NCBI RefSeq assembly: GCF_002999335.1
Contig: NW_020312064.1
Location: forward strand, 58,793-122,792
Source of the DNA: Cyclospora cayetanensis
Taxonomy: Eukaryota > Apicomplexa > Conoidasida > Eucoccidiorida > Eimeriidae
DNA: 64,000 nucleotides
Direction: 5' to 3'
A program made the translations under genes and the position numbers. This document shows, in pieces, positions 11,344 to 23,826 of this stretch (positions are counted from its first letter, which is position 1; each line of letters starts with the position of its first letter). The notes below the pieces were generated by a model. The model was not told the origin of the DNA. It did no database searches and was given only the letters and a program-made list of their open reading frames with translations.

Positions 11344-13132
11344 ATGGGTCACCCGAGGAACTATCATTGCATGCCAGGGCCACCCGCCAAGTTTAGCTTT
11401 GGCGGTTGTAGAAGAGCATCCATAAGGTGCTTCCTCATTCTGGTGCCTCTGTTCTGCCCCGCTTTTGCTCATGGATTTAAGCTGTCTGCGCATCCCAACG
11501 CTAGCACTCTCACCTGCACCAGTAGCACCAACAACGGTGCCGCCGGCAGCGCGTTCCTTCATCGTACATCACCCTCGGCAGCAGCAGCCGTCCCCGCGGC
11601 CAGTTCGGAAGGAGAAGATGCAGCAGCTACAGCAGCATCCAAGGTGGACGTGGCTTTAGTGAAGAAACTACGGCAGCTAACGGCTGCCGGCTACGGCAGT
11701 TGTCTCAAGGCGTTGCAACATAGCAACGGGGATCTGCCAATGGCAGTTAAGTGGCTGCGGCACCAGGGCGCAGCAGACGCAGCAGCAGCAGTAGCAGCAG
11801 CGACCGCTGCAGCTAGTAGCGTCAGGCCTGGTGACGACACGCAAAAGGAAGGCGTTATCGCCCTGTGCCGAATTGAAACCAAACTCACACCTGCCCCGGA
11901 AGGAGGTGCACTAGACACGTCAGCAAGCATCGAACGGATCGCTGCCGTTCATGTGGCCTGCAGGACCGACTTTGTCAGCCGTAGTGAGGTTTTTACTGCA
12001 GCGGCGAGCCGGACAGCCGCTGCGGCATGCATGTCTGCCTGCTTCGCGAAGGAGGCAGCAGCAGCTGCTGGTGTACCTGGTGCAGGTACAAGAACATCAC
12101 AGCAACAAAAGCTGCTGCAGCAGCTCTTGTCTCTCCCTACTGGCTATTCGTTCCCAGCGGGTGTGCCGAGCGACGCGGAAGGGGAAGCAGCTGCAACTGT
12201 TGGGGCGGACTTGGCGTATACATCTCGCCTGGTGGGGGAGACAGTAGTGGTGAAGCGAGTCGCCATGCGTGAGGCCCTCAGGGGGTCAGGGATTGTGGCT
12301 TTTTATTGCCATCAACCTGTTGCAGCTAATGTCGCCCCACTTGCCGTGCTGCTGCACCTCTCCTACTCCAGGCAGGAGAAGCAACAGGAGGACCAAGCAG
12401 AGTTTGAGGGCCACCTACGGCGATTTGGGAAGCAACTGTGCATGCAAATAGCTGCAGCAAAACCACTCGCTGTTGTGCGTTGCCCCACTCCTAGCCTTAA
12501 GCCCGCACTCCTGGACACGTGTTCTAGACCGTATAGCGAAGCCCAGTAAAACCCCAGGAAATAAGCCACAACACGCATTAGTTGATAGTAAACAAGAGAC
12601 ACAAGGTCTCGTGCACCGCACGCAATCCTTGGGGGGCGCCGCTTAAACCATGCCTTTAACAGGGGCTTTAGGGTTGTGCGTTCGGCGCTGTGTCTGTCCG
12701 TCAGAGAGTTGAAGATCTTCCGCCAGCCATAGTGGCGCAGGAGCAGCAGTATGCCCTTTCTAGCCTTTCCAGTAAAGGTGGGAGTAACGCCAAGTGCTTA
12801 ACAGATGCATTTAAACAGAAAATCGTGGAGGGGAAAATGAACAAGTGGCATAAGGAGGTAGTCCTCCTCAAGCAGGTCCGTTCTCCCCCATGCTGAACCT
12901 AAATTGTAACGCCTATACCACAAGCCCATGCACTTCGCAGTGTCTTGCTTCACTAAACGTGCTGTCAACGACTACTTTATGCTCAAGAGCCTAGGGTTTG
13001 TTTGTGCAGCCATGGGCTTTGGACGATAGTGGCCGATCCACTGAAAAGGTACTGAAAGACACGGAGCAGCTGCTCAAAATAAAAGTGAGCATTGATGGAT
13101 TCGATCTTCTGGAAGTTGCCAGCGGGTCGTGA
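11344..13132 (+). CDS. tsf: elongation factor Ts, apicoplast-type
   Basis: Three exons, 11344-12530, 12707-12875 and 13010-13132, join in phase to give about 492 residues. A hydrophobic leader, CFLILVPLFCPAFAHGF, stands near residue 30 and is followed by a Ser/Thr/Ala-rich stretch. This is the usual layout of a bipartite apicoplast targeting sequence. The EF-Ts UBA-like domain follows: VKKLRQLTAAGYGSCLKALQ, then NGDLPMAVKWLRHQG. The dimerisation core shows VHVACRTDFVSRSEVF, equivalent to the ETDFV motif of bacterial EF-Ts. The C-terminal module is encoded by exons 2 and 3: KIVEGKMNKWHKEVVLLKQ, then PWALDD. EF-Ts recycles EF-Tu-GDP during organellar translation. Ala runs split the conserved blocks. 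The codon at 11344 is the first in-frame ATG; 11371 is an alternative. A mitochondrial destination is less likely given the hydrophobic leader. Confidence 0.88.
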
Positions 13133-14582
13133 GGGTCTTCTGGATTCTATACCCTAGGTTCTTGGCCCTCAGCTAAGGATATGTCGATGCCCGTAAGCAA
13201 AAAAGGGGGGCACTAGTGGCGTTCCTCCTGCCCAGGTGCAGCAAAGCGGGACAAGCTTTCCAGGTGTTTACAGTTATTGCTGCCAGTTTGACTACAGAGA
13301 TTCCTGGTTGCCGCCTTCCTTGGGCCCCTTGCTTGGTGGGAGAGGAGCACAGTGTTTCCTCTGCTGCCAGTTTTCTACCCTTTCTAGCGTTGACTACCCT
13401 TTTGAAAGTACAAAGGGCATGCGCGTCGTTCGCTGCACTCTGTGGTTTGTACATGCTGAATCTGAGCTCCGGACGATCGAGTGTAGTTAGGCGCCCACTG
13501 CCCAACCGATGTGTGGGAAAGAGCTTTGCAAGGGTCTGTACAAATATGGCTGCATATACGCAAACGCATATATGTGTATAGTTGTCTGGTTCATTTATAG
13601 CCAGACGTATTTGATACTAAGATGCGTTGGACATCGTGAAGGAGCGCAACAGTGGCGAAGGACCGGGTACGGAGGGGTCAGTAGAGCAGGCCTGATAAGT
13701 CGAGACGGCCAAAGCTGAATAGGCAAAACAGACACACTCTTGCGATAGAATCCCGACAGCAAAAGTAGAATACCCTTACAAGGTCTCGGCTGCACTCCTC
13801 CAAGGAAAATGGAGCGCTTGACAAACCGGTGGCCTACGATGGTCTTCGAAGTCATGACCAGTAGAACCCTGCTTGTGAAGCCATACCAGTTCCAGCTGGC
13901 AAAAGAGCACTAAAAATGTATATACTAGGAAAAAGAACTTGCAGAATTATTACGTAATGGCAGTTAGAACGACAGAAAGTCTTCTGGGCGTACAGCTAGG
14001 AGCGGATTGTTGCAGTTTTTCCTCGTTCCATGGACAGTAGCTTCGCTCCATGAATCATTCGCTGTACTTTCTTCGTAAGGGCAAATATTGGTCTACTGTT
14101 GTTCGAAGCTTCGAATTTTTGCCATATATTGACACTTATTTCAGTTTTCCCCTACTAGATAAGCCTAGCTTCCTTTTTGGTGCACCTGCAAGGCAGGCAC
14201 GAGACTCGCTGCCTCAAAGCCCCACATCTTGTACAGAAATGGACTACACCCCCGCGGGCGGTTCCTTTTATAATCCTCCTCAGCTCTGAAATATGTGCCT
14301 GAAGTGCTTTTGTACACTATAGCGAAAGATAGAGGTCTGGCCTTCTTCGGAGGGCTTGAGTCACGCGCCAGCGAGCAGGGGCTCCTGCCTCTTGAGATCA
14401 CAAGAGGCCTTCCAGAAGCGTAAAGCTGCACTTTATGAGAAATTAAGTCAGAACTTACTCCGCCCAGTGCCATCCAACGAGATCCTGATCAAGCACTGAC
14501 TTTTCTCCTACGAAAAGGGAAACCCCAAGCCTTTTTTGCAAGCGTTTGTGGCTGCTGCGGCAGGAGCAAGTAAGCGTATTCG
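13133..14582. other. intergenic stretch
   Basis: Short open frames occur on both strands, none with recognisable content. No repeat or RNA gene was seen. Confidence 0.45.
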
Positions 14583-16924
14583 ATGAGGCCAGAAACTTTG
14601 GAGGCTGCACCTCGGGTTGTCCCCAAGGTCGTCCCCGTTTCCCCATGCCGCTCTTTACCTTCTGAAGCCACACCTTCTACCGAATGGCAGCACATCGAGA
14701 AGCTGCTAAATGCGTCATATAAGAGGGACATACACTTGTTTGGAGTGGAGACCCACTCCAGAGTCCCTTCAAGGCCGTTTCGGTTTTCTTCGAATATACG
14801 GAAGGAAAGGAAGAACGGCCCCTCTGCCTTTAAAGCCATAAGCAAAGACCCCTGGGACTCCGTGGCACCCCCGCCGGCTGGAGCTCCGCAATTCGCTCAA
14901 GCTTCAGAACGACGTGGAGGGGATCCTAGCTTGGTGAGGTTCTGTTTAAGGACATATATAGGCCTGTCCTGGGGTCATCCATGTGCCCTTCAACTATTAT
15001 TCTTAGGGAATGAGAGCTGGGGGATTTGTGTGGTATTCTTTTTGCTGCACTGTGGTGTAGAAAGGCTCGTTAGATCAGAGAGAGGCGTGGGAGATCGCGT
15101 GTAACGGGGAGAAGAGACATACAGACATTATAAGGCGCCCTCCCAAGCCGCTGCCCAACTATACCTTGGGTAGCCTTGAGTTTACGCCGGGCATCCAGTG
15201 CGAGGGCCTTGAGCCCTTTAATGCTCTTAGCCTGGATGAATTTTTGGTGGGACCCGGAGCTGCCCCTCTCTCTCCGCAACAGCGTCAACTTTTCTGCAGC
15301 AGAGCCCTCGATTTTAAAGAGCCTACGAATCTGGAGACACGGACGAACTGGTGGCCTCACGAGAGGGAAAGGTGGAGACGCTCGAAGCGGCTTAGGTATC
15401 TTCTCAGGAGTGGCTTGGTGAGATTTCCTGTAGACAAGCAGGACCTTTTTTTTCTGGAGCCTTTTCGCCAGGGTGTCCAAAGGCCGCTTGCAGCAGGCTG
15501 TTGAGCCCAGTGTTCACCCTTGTGGCTATTTGGACTTATGTAGGTCTACACGACACTGCAGCTTGTGGAGGGGTTTTCCTCAGGTAATCTCCCGTGACGA
15601 GTACCTGCGTGAACAATTTGCAAAAGATTTCAGAAAGTATTTCAACCGACACCCGAAGCCCCACGAGAATCCCTGGAACTTTGAGGATGCGCTGAATCGC
15701 CAGGAGTTGGGGTCGCACCTACACAGGGAGAGAATTCATTACGGGTGGAAAGAGCTGACAGGAGAGAGCAGAAGCAATGCCAACGGAGGGCAGGCTAGCA
15801 AAAGAGAAGAGGGGGGTGAGCGAGAAACCTTACCTTGGTCATACCACTTTGAAATCGAGGGCCCCATAGGGCTGCCTTCCGAAGACACGCCGAAGAAAAT
15901 GGCCTATTTTACAGCTTCAAAGGAGGTAAACGTAGAAGAGGAGCCCAAACTGAAATGTACGACAGCCCCATCTTTCTGAGATACGTATGCCTCCTCAGAG
16001 TTGACTTCTGTGACTGGACAGTCGTATAGTTGGGTAGCCTACCTCTCAAGGGCCCCTATATCTCACCTAGCTAGTGTTGTGGCAAACTTGGCATTCCTGC
16101 GTTTAGTTACTTCTGTTTACTTGCAGGCTTGATGGAAGCAGAGGCAGTCCGAATCCACGAAGCAGCAACTGGGAGACTGCCCTCTATATTTGCAGGGCTT
16201 CGCAGATCTAGGCACGAAATTTCCATTTTTGCCTGCTCTCGCTGCTAAAGGGGGTTACTCTTTCGATTGCTGCCTCGGCTGCTGCTTGTAGTGCTCAAAT
16301 TGAATGCTTTAGCTGGATTATTGCTGCTTCTGCTTCGTTACCACTCCCACATTCTGTGATGGTTCGTAAGGTCTGCTCATCGGCCATCCTTGAATCTAGT
16401 AGTCCTGTGCTTTTCAGGAAGGAGAAGCACCCCAAGGATATAACTGTCCCTTTCCGGCGCCTCAAGGCCTACGGAGACATGATAAACCGGATCACTTCCT
16501 GCAGACGCCTGCAAGATGTGAGACTCATGCTCTTGCTTTTGCTTTCTCCTTTTACTTACCGCTGCTACTGCGGCCACTGCCCAGGTGCTGCAGATGCCGA
16601 GATGCTGGCACATGAGGGATGCGTTCAACGCTAATACTGCCTCTGCTATGTACTGCTTGTTTCCAGGAGGCTCGGCAGGAACTCCTGTCTGACTGGGACT
16701 TTAACACGAAGGGCAGTTCTGCGGTAGAGCACATGCCTCCCCCCAGAGGAGTGCGTAAGAATCCCAATTACGAGCTATCCTCTGAGAAGCTACAAAAGGC
16801 AAAGGACAAACTGCTGCAGAAGAATGCAGGAAGCGAAGAAGACTTTTCGCATGTGGAGAGGCGCAAAAGGTCCTCTGTTGTCGAACCCGTGCGAGTCCTT
16901 GGCGGCGGCAGATATGCCGTTTGA
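14583..16924 (+). CDS. conserved-looking hypothetical protein, six exons
   Basis: Proposed exons are 14583-14933, 15112-15417, 15584-15956, 16127-16211, 16418-16517 and 16667-16924, which give about 490 residues in a single phase-consistent frame. I do not recognise the family. The composition is not low in complexity. It is rich in Arg, Lys, Trp, Pro and Glu, with segments such as ETRTNWWPHERERWRR, SRDEYLREQFAKDFRKYF, PFRRLKAYGDMINR and NPNYELSSEKLQKAKDKL. There is no signal peptide and no membrane helix; the C-terminus is basic. The intron after 16211 has to use a GC donor (AG|GCACGA) to keep the frame. The exon 2 acceptor has two choices three bases apart (15112 or 15115). The start codon is the first ATG of an open frame and could be replaced by an upstream exon. 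Confidence 0.6.
16212..16417 (+). other. proposed GC-AG intron
   Basis: The donor reads TCTAG|GCACGA and the acceptor TTTTCAG|GAAGG. No GT occurs between 16127 and the next in-frame stop that would give phase 2. With the GC donor, the RRSR of exon 4 runs straight into KEKHPKD of exon 5 in frame. Confidence 0.45.
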
Positions 16925-18520
16925 AGCTTTGGCTACGTAGGTATAGCAGTTGCCCAAGAATTGGAGCAACGGCTCAAATGCAGCATTTTAGTAAGAGTCA
17001 TAAGGTGGCCACCAGGTATCAGTAGCCCGCCATTCGTTGCCGGTAGGTGTGCTAGCTAGCTGTGCAGGCGTGGCTGGCCTACTACGCTTACTTCCCACCT
17101 AGGGACAGCTAGCCATGCAGTGAGAGATACCCTTCTTGGGATGGAACACCACAGTAAAACGTATGTGGGTTCCCCCGGTTTACAGCGGCTTGTTGAACGT
17201 CTACACACCAAGATTAGGGTCTTAAGTTTGGTTGACCACTGCATGCCTGGGCATCAAGGCCTTTCAACATTCCCACTTTACTCAAAAATGCTAAGTCATG
17301 CTTTAGTTCCAGGTGACCAGCACAGGTTCACGTGGCTTTCCGAATGGATATAGTCACGTACGACTACATATATAGTTACAGAATGCTCAGATATAATGAT
17401 CCATACATGGACATGTATGCGAATACTGGGTATAGTGCCATACCGCTTGACATCCTCTTTCTGCCTGTGCATCGTGATGCGGTCTGATCGGCTCACTCTC
17501 TTCCATGACCCAGGACAGTGTAAGTAAGCTACTGTGTGGGGCTGGCCATGAGGCATCAGAGCGTGTAACCACTTCAGCATTTGCCCTTTTTCCTCTGCTG
17601 CTGCCAGTGAGTCTACTCAGCATCTGGTCCTTTCATTTTCCTGCTGTCATGTACTACGAAATTGACTCTCAATGCAGCCTGCGGGGAGTTTACAGGGTTG
17701 GAACAAGCCCCCCGCAAATAGCGCTACAACTCTGCGAAATCCGAGAACTCGTTGTAAAATTGTGCGCTGTGGGTACTGCCGTGTTCACTGGAAGTTTTTA
17801 AAGGATATCCTCCAAAGAAGACAAAAAAGTCAGGAGGCTGCAGACCACAATGCCTTTTCTGGCGGGGTACAAAGAGCCCCTCAAAGGTCATCGAAATAGA
17901 CCCCTTTATACGAGTATCCAAGGCTGAAAAGTGTTGCTTTTTGCCGTTTTTATATCGTGGTCCAAACCGTTAGAATCAAATTGAAAGTCTAATGGAGGAG
18001 CCATGTGACTGGTAAGCCATGTAGACCCACTCCTACAACTCACGTGCTTCAGCCGCATCCACATTGAGCTGTCCTGATGCGGCAACGCACACAGGCACAG
18101 TACAGTCTCTTCTTTAAATAGCTGCTACAGAGCTGTATTTGCTAAGCACAAGCATGTTCGCACCAATGCAGGCACAACAGCATCTAGACTTTCCAGAAGA
18201 GGCGGTGTATGCTTTGCTTGGCTAATGTTTTTGTTAGAGTTGCTAGTGATGGGCGGACTTCTGATTTTGAGGGATCGGCCCTCTCCCACAGGGACGAAAT
18301 GCATGCCGTCTATGGAGACTTCCAGAGTGCAGATGCTATGCCCCTCACTGCTGGCTCGAAGTGTGGGCAGCGCACACTGCAGAGACAGTGGTACGAGCGC
18401 AGCAGGCGTAGCGATCGACGAGTAGCATGGCACATGCTCAGAGATCGTTAGCACAGCTCATTTCTCTTGTGAATAGCTAGCCATTAATAGTAGTAGCAGA
18501 TTAAAAACCAAGGAACTGGA
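16925..18520. other. intergenic stretch
   Basis: This lies between two convergent genes. Open frames are short and look random in composition. I see nothing else supportable. Confidence 0.45.
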
Positions 18521-21500
18521 CTAAACGGCTTTTGTCCACCTATGACTGACCACAATAACTTTGTGGAGGCTCTCCTCTATACTCTCTGCCCCCTGTTCTT
18601 GCTGCTGTTGCTGCTGATGTCCCTTTCCCATTTTTTGTTGCTGCTTTTGCTGCTTCTCCGATGCCAGTCCCTTGGGGCTTCCAGGTAAAGCTGCTGGAGC
18701 ACCACCCTTGTTGGAAACTCCAGGTTTTGCAGAGGAGGACTTTTTGCCTGATTGTTTAGTTGCTCTGTCCCTGTAGGGATTCCTCCTGTTGGACCTCATG
18801 CTACTGGCATCAAAGCAAGACAAAACCTGTTGTTGCACTCCACTGATAGAAGCAGCAGGAATCAGTAGCTGTACAGGGGATCCATCGGGAGTGAGCTCAA
18901 ACGAAGCAGCATCAGTAACAGCAGCATCGGTTATTCCACTTGTATTGATTGACGGGCGGCCGCTGTGCATAGAGCGACGCCCGCTGCTAACTCGATGGCC
19001 ATGAAGCCCTGGGTTGCTAGGAGCACCAACGTCTGGATGTACCGTTACTCGGAAGCAAGGAGTGTGTATGGCCACTGCACACTCCAGTAGCACTGCAGCA
19101 AAAGTACCGCTGCCCAAGATTGCATCCTCATCCACCTGTTGAACTTCACCCACACCGATAGCATTCGCCGCGACAGCAGCAGCTGCTGCTACTCCTTCTG
19201 TGGATCCAAGCAAACCATTCGATATATTTAGATTTCCTGAGGTTCTTGTGCAGTGTGACTCCTCAAACATGTCTGCATTAGAAGCTTGACAAGGGTTAGG
19301 ATTGACGCCACCAACGGACTCAGCAGCGGTTGGGGGAAGCGTGAAGAGCAGAAGCAGGTCTCCTTGTAGCTGCCTGTACACCTGAAAGCTCTTGGGTGTT
19401 TTGCTGAATTCGTGGCCGTTAAAGGAGAAGAGAAGTTGCAGCTCGTATACTCCATTGCTGCTACACTTAGAGATTACGCCCTGATCACGATTGTGCGGCA
19501 GCTGCTGCAACTCCTGCTGTTGGTTCTGTTCCTCCCCCGTTGCTGTATCCTCTGGCTGAACAAGATGCATTAGTGGAAATGGGGAAGCTTAAGCAATATG
19601 AGCTGGTCTAGCCGCAGCAGCAGCAGTAAAAGAAAGAGCATACACACAAGGGGACAAGAGCAACAGAGGTAGCCGCAGGAAAGGCTAGTTGGAGTACAGG
19701 ACTTGCCTCGAGCATTACTGGCGGAATAGTCGCCCGGAGGCTTCCGTTGCGCATCGCTACTGATATGGTCTCCTTGGATCCATCCGGGTGTATGATGAGG
19801 CAACAGCACGCAAAAGCCCTGTTGTTGCTCGATGCCATGTAGGTTTCTAGTTCCTCGAGCCGCTGTGGAGGCAGAGCCTCGAGCTGCGCTGTGCTGAGCT
19901 CTACATTGATGGGCAAACCGGCAGGTCCAATGGGAGGAGACACTGTTAAATCCTCTGGGGACAATAACCAAAACGGAGCGGAGATGGCTGTGAACAGTTG
20001 TCCTGACGACCAAGCACACACCTGACCAAAACGCATGCAACTCGCTGCACAGCACCATTGCAGACTCTTAAAAACACGTTACTAGCCACAAGGCGCTTGC
20101 TGCGGGCGCTTCCCATGGACAACCGGCAACCGCCAGGTGAAGTCAGGCACCTAGCCGCAGACGGGTAAGCTGTTACTCAGAGTCACGCTTGGCTGCAACA
20201 AGCAAGCTAGTGAGTGAGGGTGCCCTAGACTGAGCAAGTATTGGCAGCTGGGTATCCCTTCACAGGGCCAAAGAGGCTCATGAGTGCCTTTGACGTACCA
20301 TTAAGGGAAGCGGAGACCCGGAGCTGACAATTCGAGAGAATCGCCTTACTAAATGGGGGGGCATTACACCTGAGAGACTTTCTGCTGGGCAGCAAAGTGG
20401 CAGGTGCATACAGCTGGCAGCAACAGCGGTGCTTGTCCTGTGGGTCTTGTTGCTGCTCGCTTTGGGTTGTTTCCTCCAAAGCAGTGAAACAGACAGCAGC
20501 TCCCGTGCAGTCTGCCCCCGGGGGCACCGAGTGATCGAGCAGCACTTCCAAGGCAAGGCCGCCTGAAGCACAGAGCTGCAAGGCTGAAAGTATGCCGCCA
20601 AGCTCCTTATTGAATAGGCTTGGAAGGTGGCATCGGCAATGAACTCGGCCCTTGTCACGTGTGTTTCGATGAAAATCACATTGAAGGCTGCTGCTACTAG
20701 AAAAAGTAGGCAGAGTAGCAGGGTCTACGTGACATACCTTCTATAGACGCGCTAGAGGGGAAGACACCAAGTACAGCGTCAGGAAAGGCGGAAAAGGAAA
20801 CTCTCAAAGGAGATGGCACCGACCAGTGCTTCCCGTCAACAGACACCTAAATCAAAATTCTCATACCCGACTGACCCCAAAACTATTCTTTGAATTCCGC
20901 GTGTGGTTTGCCGTATTTAGGGGTCACAGACTTGGTTCCCTGTCTTGGTAGGCATACACTTTGCGAAGCAATCCTTTGGCACTCCGCTTTGCCACCGGAT
21001 TCCCCAAGTAGCTCGTTAGCCGGGTAGACAGCTGATTAGCCTTCAGAATAGCTACTTTCCTCTAAAAGTGGAAAGCGCTATTAACGTACTAGCTAGCAAC
21101 CTATGCGTTTCTTCGAGGTACCTGATTAGGATTGACACAACTACAAGTTATTCAGTTGTAGATGCTACACATGGGGAGTACAAAGGCCTAACCTGCAATT
21201 CGGTGGGGAGGAAACAGTCCCCCGCTGTCCATTTCTGCAACGCTACCCAGCTCCTGAGCTCCTCTTTGTGGGATCCTACCACTGGACCCTGGGGTCCTAA
21301 CTGTAGCACAGTACCTTGCGGATAACTGCTTGCAAGGAGGGTCTCCGTCAAAGAGTTCGAGCTTGCTCCTTCACCGTCCCGCCGCTCAACTCCGGATTCC
21401 CCAAAAATGATCCACCCAGAACAGTGCTGTCTCTCGTGTTGCTCTTGCTCCGGTTTCCCTTGTCGGTGCTTGAGCCGCTTCTCACCTTCACCGAAGGCGG

Positions 21501-23826
21501 GCGCAGCAATCCCCACGCTTCGGTCCCAAGCACACGACTTGCTGTACTGGAGAGGCCGCCCCTTCGTGAGAGCTTCGAAGCTTACCACGTCGTCTAACGG
21601 CGTGGACAGGTTACAAAAGTCGGCTAGCTCTTTCGCTGCACGCAATTGAGGGGAGCGGCAAACTACAACCCCGTTGGTTCGCAGCCACGCTTTCAGTATA
21701 ACATCCAAATGCTGCAGATGCTGCTGACCGACGTCATGCGGATTATGTAGTGCCCTCAAGCGTAGCAATACGGGTTGGGAGGCTTCGAGGTCTTGTTGAC
21801 CGTGTCCTGCTAGAGTATCACCGTGGCTCTGAAGCCTGCAACAGCAACAGCTGCAGCAAATGTGCTCCTGTTGCTGCTGTTTCAGCTGGAAGACGGGAAG
21901 TCCCACAAACTTGAGAGTCAGCTGGCCTCCACCTCCAACAGGAAGTAGTTGCGGAGACACATGCTGCAGCTGTGCTGGTGCAAAGGCCACTAGAGAGGAA
22001 GCCCCACAGGCCACCTTGGAGAACCTCAGGGGAAGAGCAGATCCAAAGCCAACCTCCGCTGCAACGGAAATACCAAAGGCAATGGCAAACTGAAAAGGAA
22101 TAAAAGCAACCCATACAAAACACGGCATCCGAAATAAAATGCTGGGACTTTGGTTGAAAGACTCACTAGGGATGCATACGTCTCCACAAGTGGCAGCAAA
22201 TCCAGTGCAGGTGGTGCCATCTGAGCAGCAGCACCAGCTGCTGCAAGCTTGTTGCACTGTCTGATCTGCGCACGTGGATGGAGGGCGTCCTTGCAGCAAG
22301 AGAGCCCCGTCTTCAGTAAGCAGTCCTGCAAACCCAGCTCCAGCCGTAATTTCTATTATTGGGGGCAGCGGTGCAACAGCGCAAAGACTGCTGCTCATAA
22401 TTGTGCGTCTGCTGTAAAAGGCATGCATAATCTGCTGTGGGATGTAGCGAGGACTCTTGTCGCCAAGACCCAGTTGGCCGTGGCAGTTGAGGCCCCACGC
22501 CCACACGGATCCATCCCTCGATACAGCGTCGGAAGCCTCTCGTGCATTGATGAGAGGCGTAGCGACAGCAATGGAAGAAAGCGCCAGGGTGAATCCCTCA
22601 CCAGCAGCCACTGCCACGATAGGCTGTGGCAGCTGCAATGGCTGCGGCCTTTTCTGCACAGGCCCAACGTTGCCAGTCCCCAGCTCGCCGCAAAAATTGC
22701 TGCCCCAAGTGAAGCAGCGACCGTCTGCTGCAGCAGCAACGACATGACGCGTACTGCAGCAAATTGAAGCAATGCTGCAACGCGAACTGGACAGAAACGG
22801 TAGTAAACGGGGCGCAAAGCAGCACCACACTAGTTGCCGCTGCAGAAGCTCGCCGTTGCAGCAAGTACCTAGCCCAAATAATCCCTTTTCCCTAGCAATC
22901 AGAGCATATGAAGCACCACCAGATACTTTGTAGGCACAGCCACTGCTGCCACCAGGGATAGCTTTTATATTCCAGTCGCTGTCACTACTCTTGCTGCTGC
23001 TGGAATACCTTGTTGCTGAAAGCAGCGCCCCTTCGGTGGTAGTCAGCAGCAGTTGCCGCTGGTGCTCCCAAGGCTTTGATTGGCTTTCCATGCAACAGAC
23101 CGATGTCACTTGAGGACCTCCAATGTAACGCAGAGCGATATTGCAGCACAAGCTGCACATGGAACACCGGTTTGCTGCAGCTGATGGCGACGTTGCCACT
23201 AAATCTACAGACTTCGTACCGGTGTCGCTGCAGCCTCTACAGCAGCACGTAAATTGTTGGCCGTGTAGGCTATTTTTATTGCTATTACTGCTTTCGCCAA
23301 AAATGCAGATAAATTGCGTGGTTTCTTTCGTACCACGCTTTGCAACACCGTCACCGGCGTCTACTGCTCCGGCTCCAAACCCTGTGGCTGGGTGATTCGC
23401 CAAAGCTGAAACTCCTTCGGACGTTGATGGATCTGCATTTGTGTCTGCCAAAGATTCTGAGTACCATATATCTTGTTTTGCATACTTCTGCTGCCGATCA
23501 TTGCCGCTCTGAAAGTTCAGAGCCGAAGCACTGCGGAGCAACTGCTGCTTTAGGTAGAAGGGACAAGGAGCCTCGAAGACGGCAGCCGCCGCCTGTAAGC
23601 CTGGGTTAAGTTGGTGCAAGAGAACGCCCTGCAGCGTACTGTGAAGCCTAAGGGCTCCACGCGTGCCTTTATGCAGCACAAGGATAGCACCAATGGTTGA
23701 ACGGTTGCTGCAGCAAACGCTGCTGCCCTGCTTCGACTCATGGAGGCCCTGGTCATTTGCTTGTTGCTGCACACGCCAGGTGTCCTCAGGCCTTACAACC
23801 TGCTCCAGCAAGTGCTGCTGGTGCAT
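18521..23826 (-). CDS. RCC1-repeat protein with IPT/filamin-like C-terminal modules
   Basis: Exons on the minus strand are 23826-22167, 22058-21193, 20846-20738, 20583-20264, 19952-19719 and 19555-18521, giving about 1,407 residues in one frame. The N-terminal half contains RCC1 propeller blades: RCFTWGSNFCGELGTGN, then VAVAAGEGFTLALS, then GSVWAWGLNCHGQLGLGD, then IEITAGAGFAGLLTEDG. After VSPQLLPVGGGGQLTLKFVG the sequence changes to beta-rich segments such as VSVDGKHWSVPSPLRVSFS and NGVYELQLLFSFNGHEFSK, which resemble IPT/TIG or filamin-type Ig folds. The C-terminus is Gln/Ser/Lys-rich. RCC1 blades serve as Ran exchange factors or general interaction scaffolds; this architecture suggests a scaffold rather than the nuclear exchange factor. 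The ATG at 23826 directly follows a good acceptor (AAACCCAG), and the frame stays open upstream, so an extra 5' exon is likely. Confidence 0.75.
22059..22166 (-). other. 108-nt intron without stop codons in RCC1 gene
   Basis: The donor is CCCTA|GTGAGT and the acceptor CGTTGCAG. The length is 36 codons and the frame is open across it, so splicing or retention both keep the reading frame. Removing it restores a sensible RCC1 blade. Its translation contains a hydrophobic segment that starts PCFVWVAFIPFQFAIAF. Confidence 0.6.
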
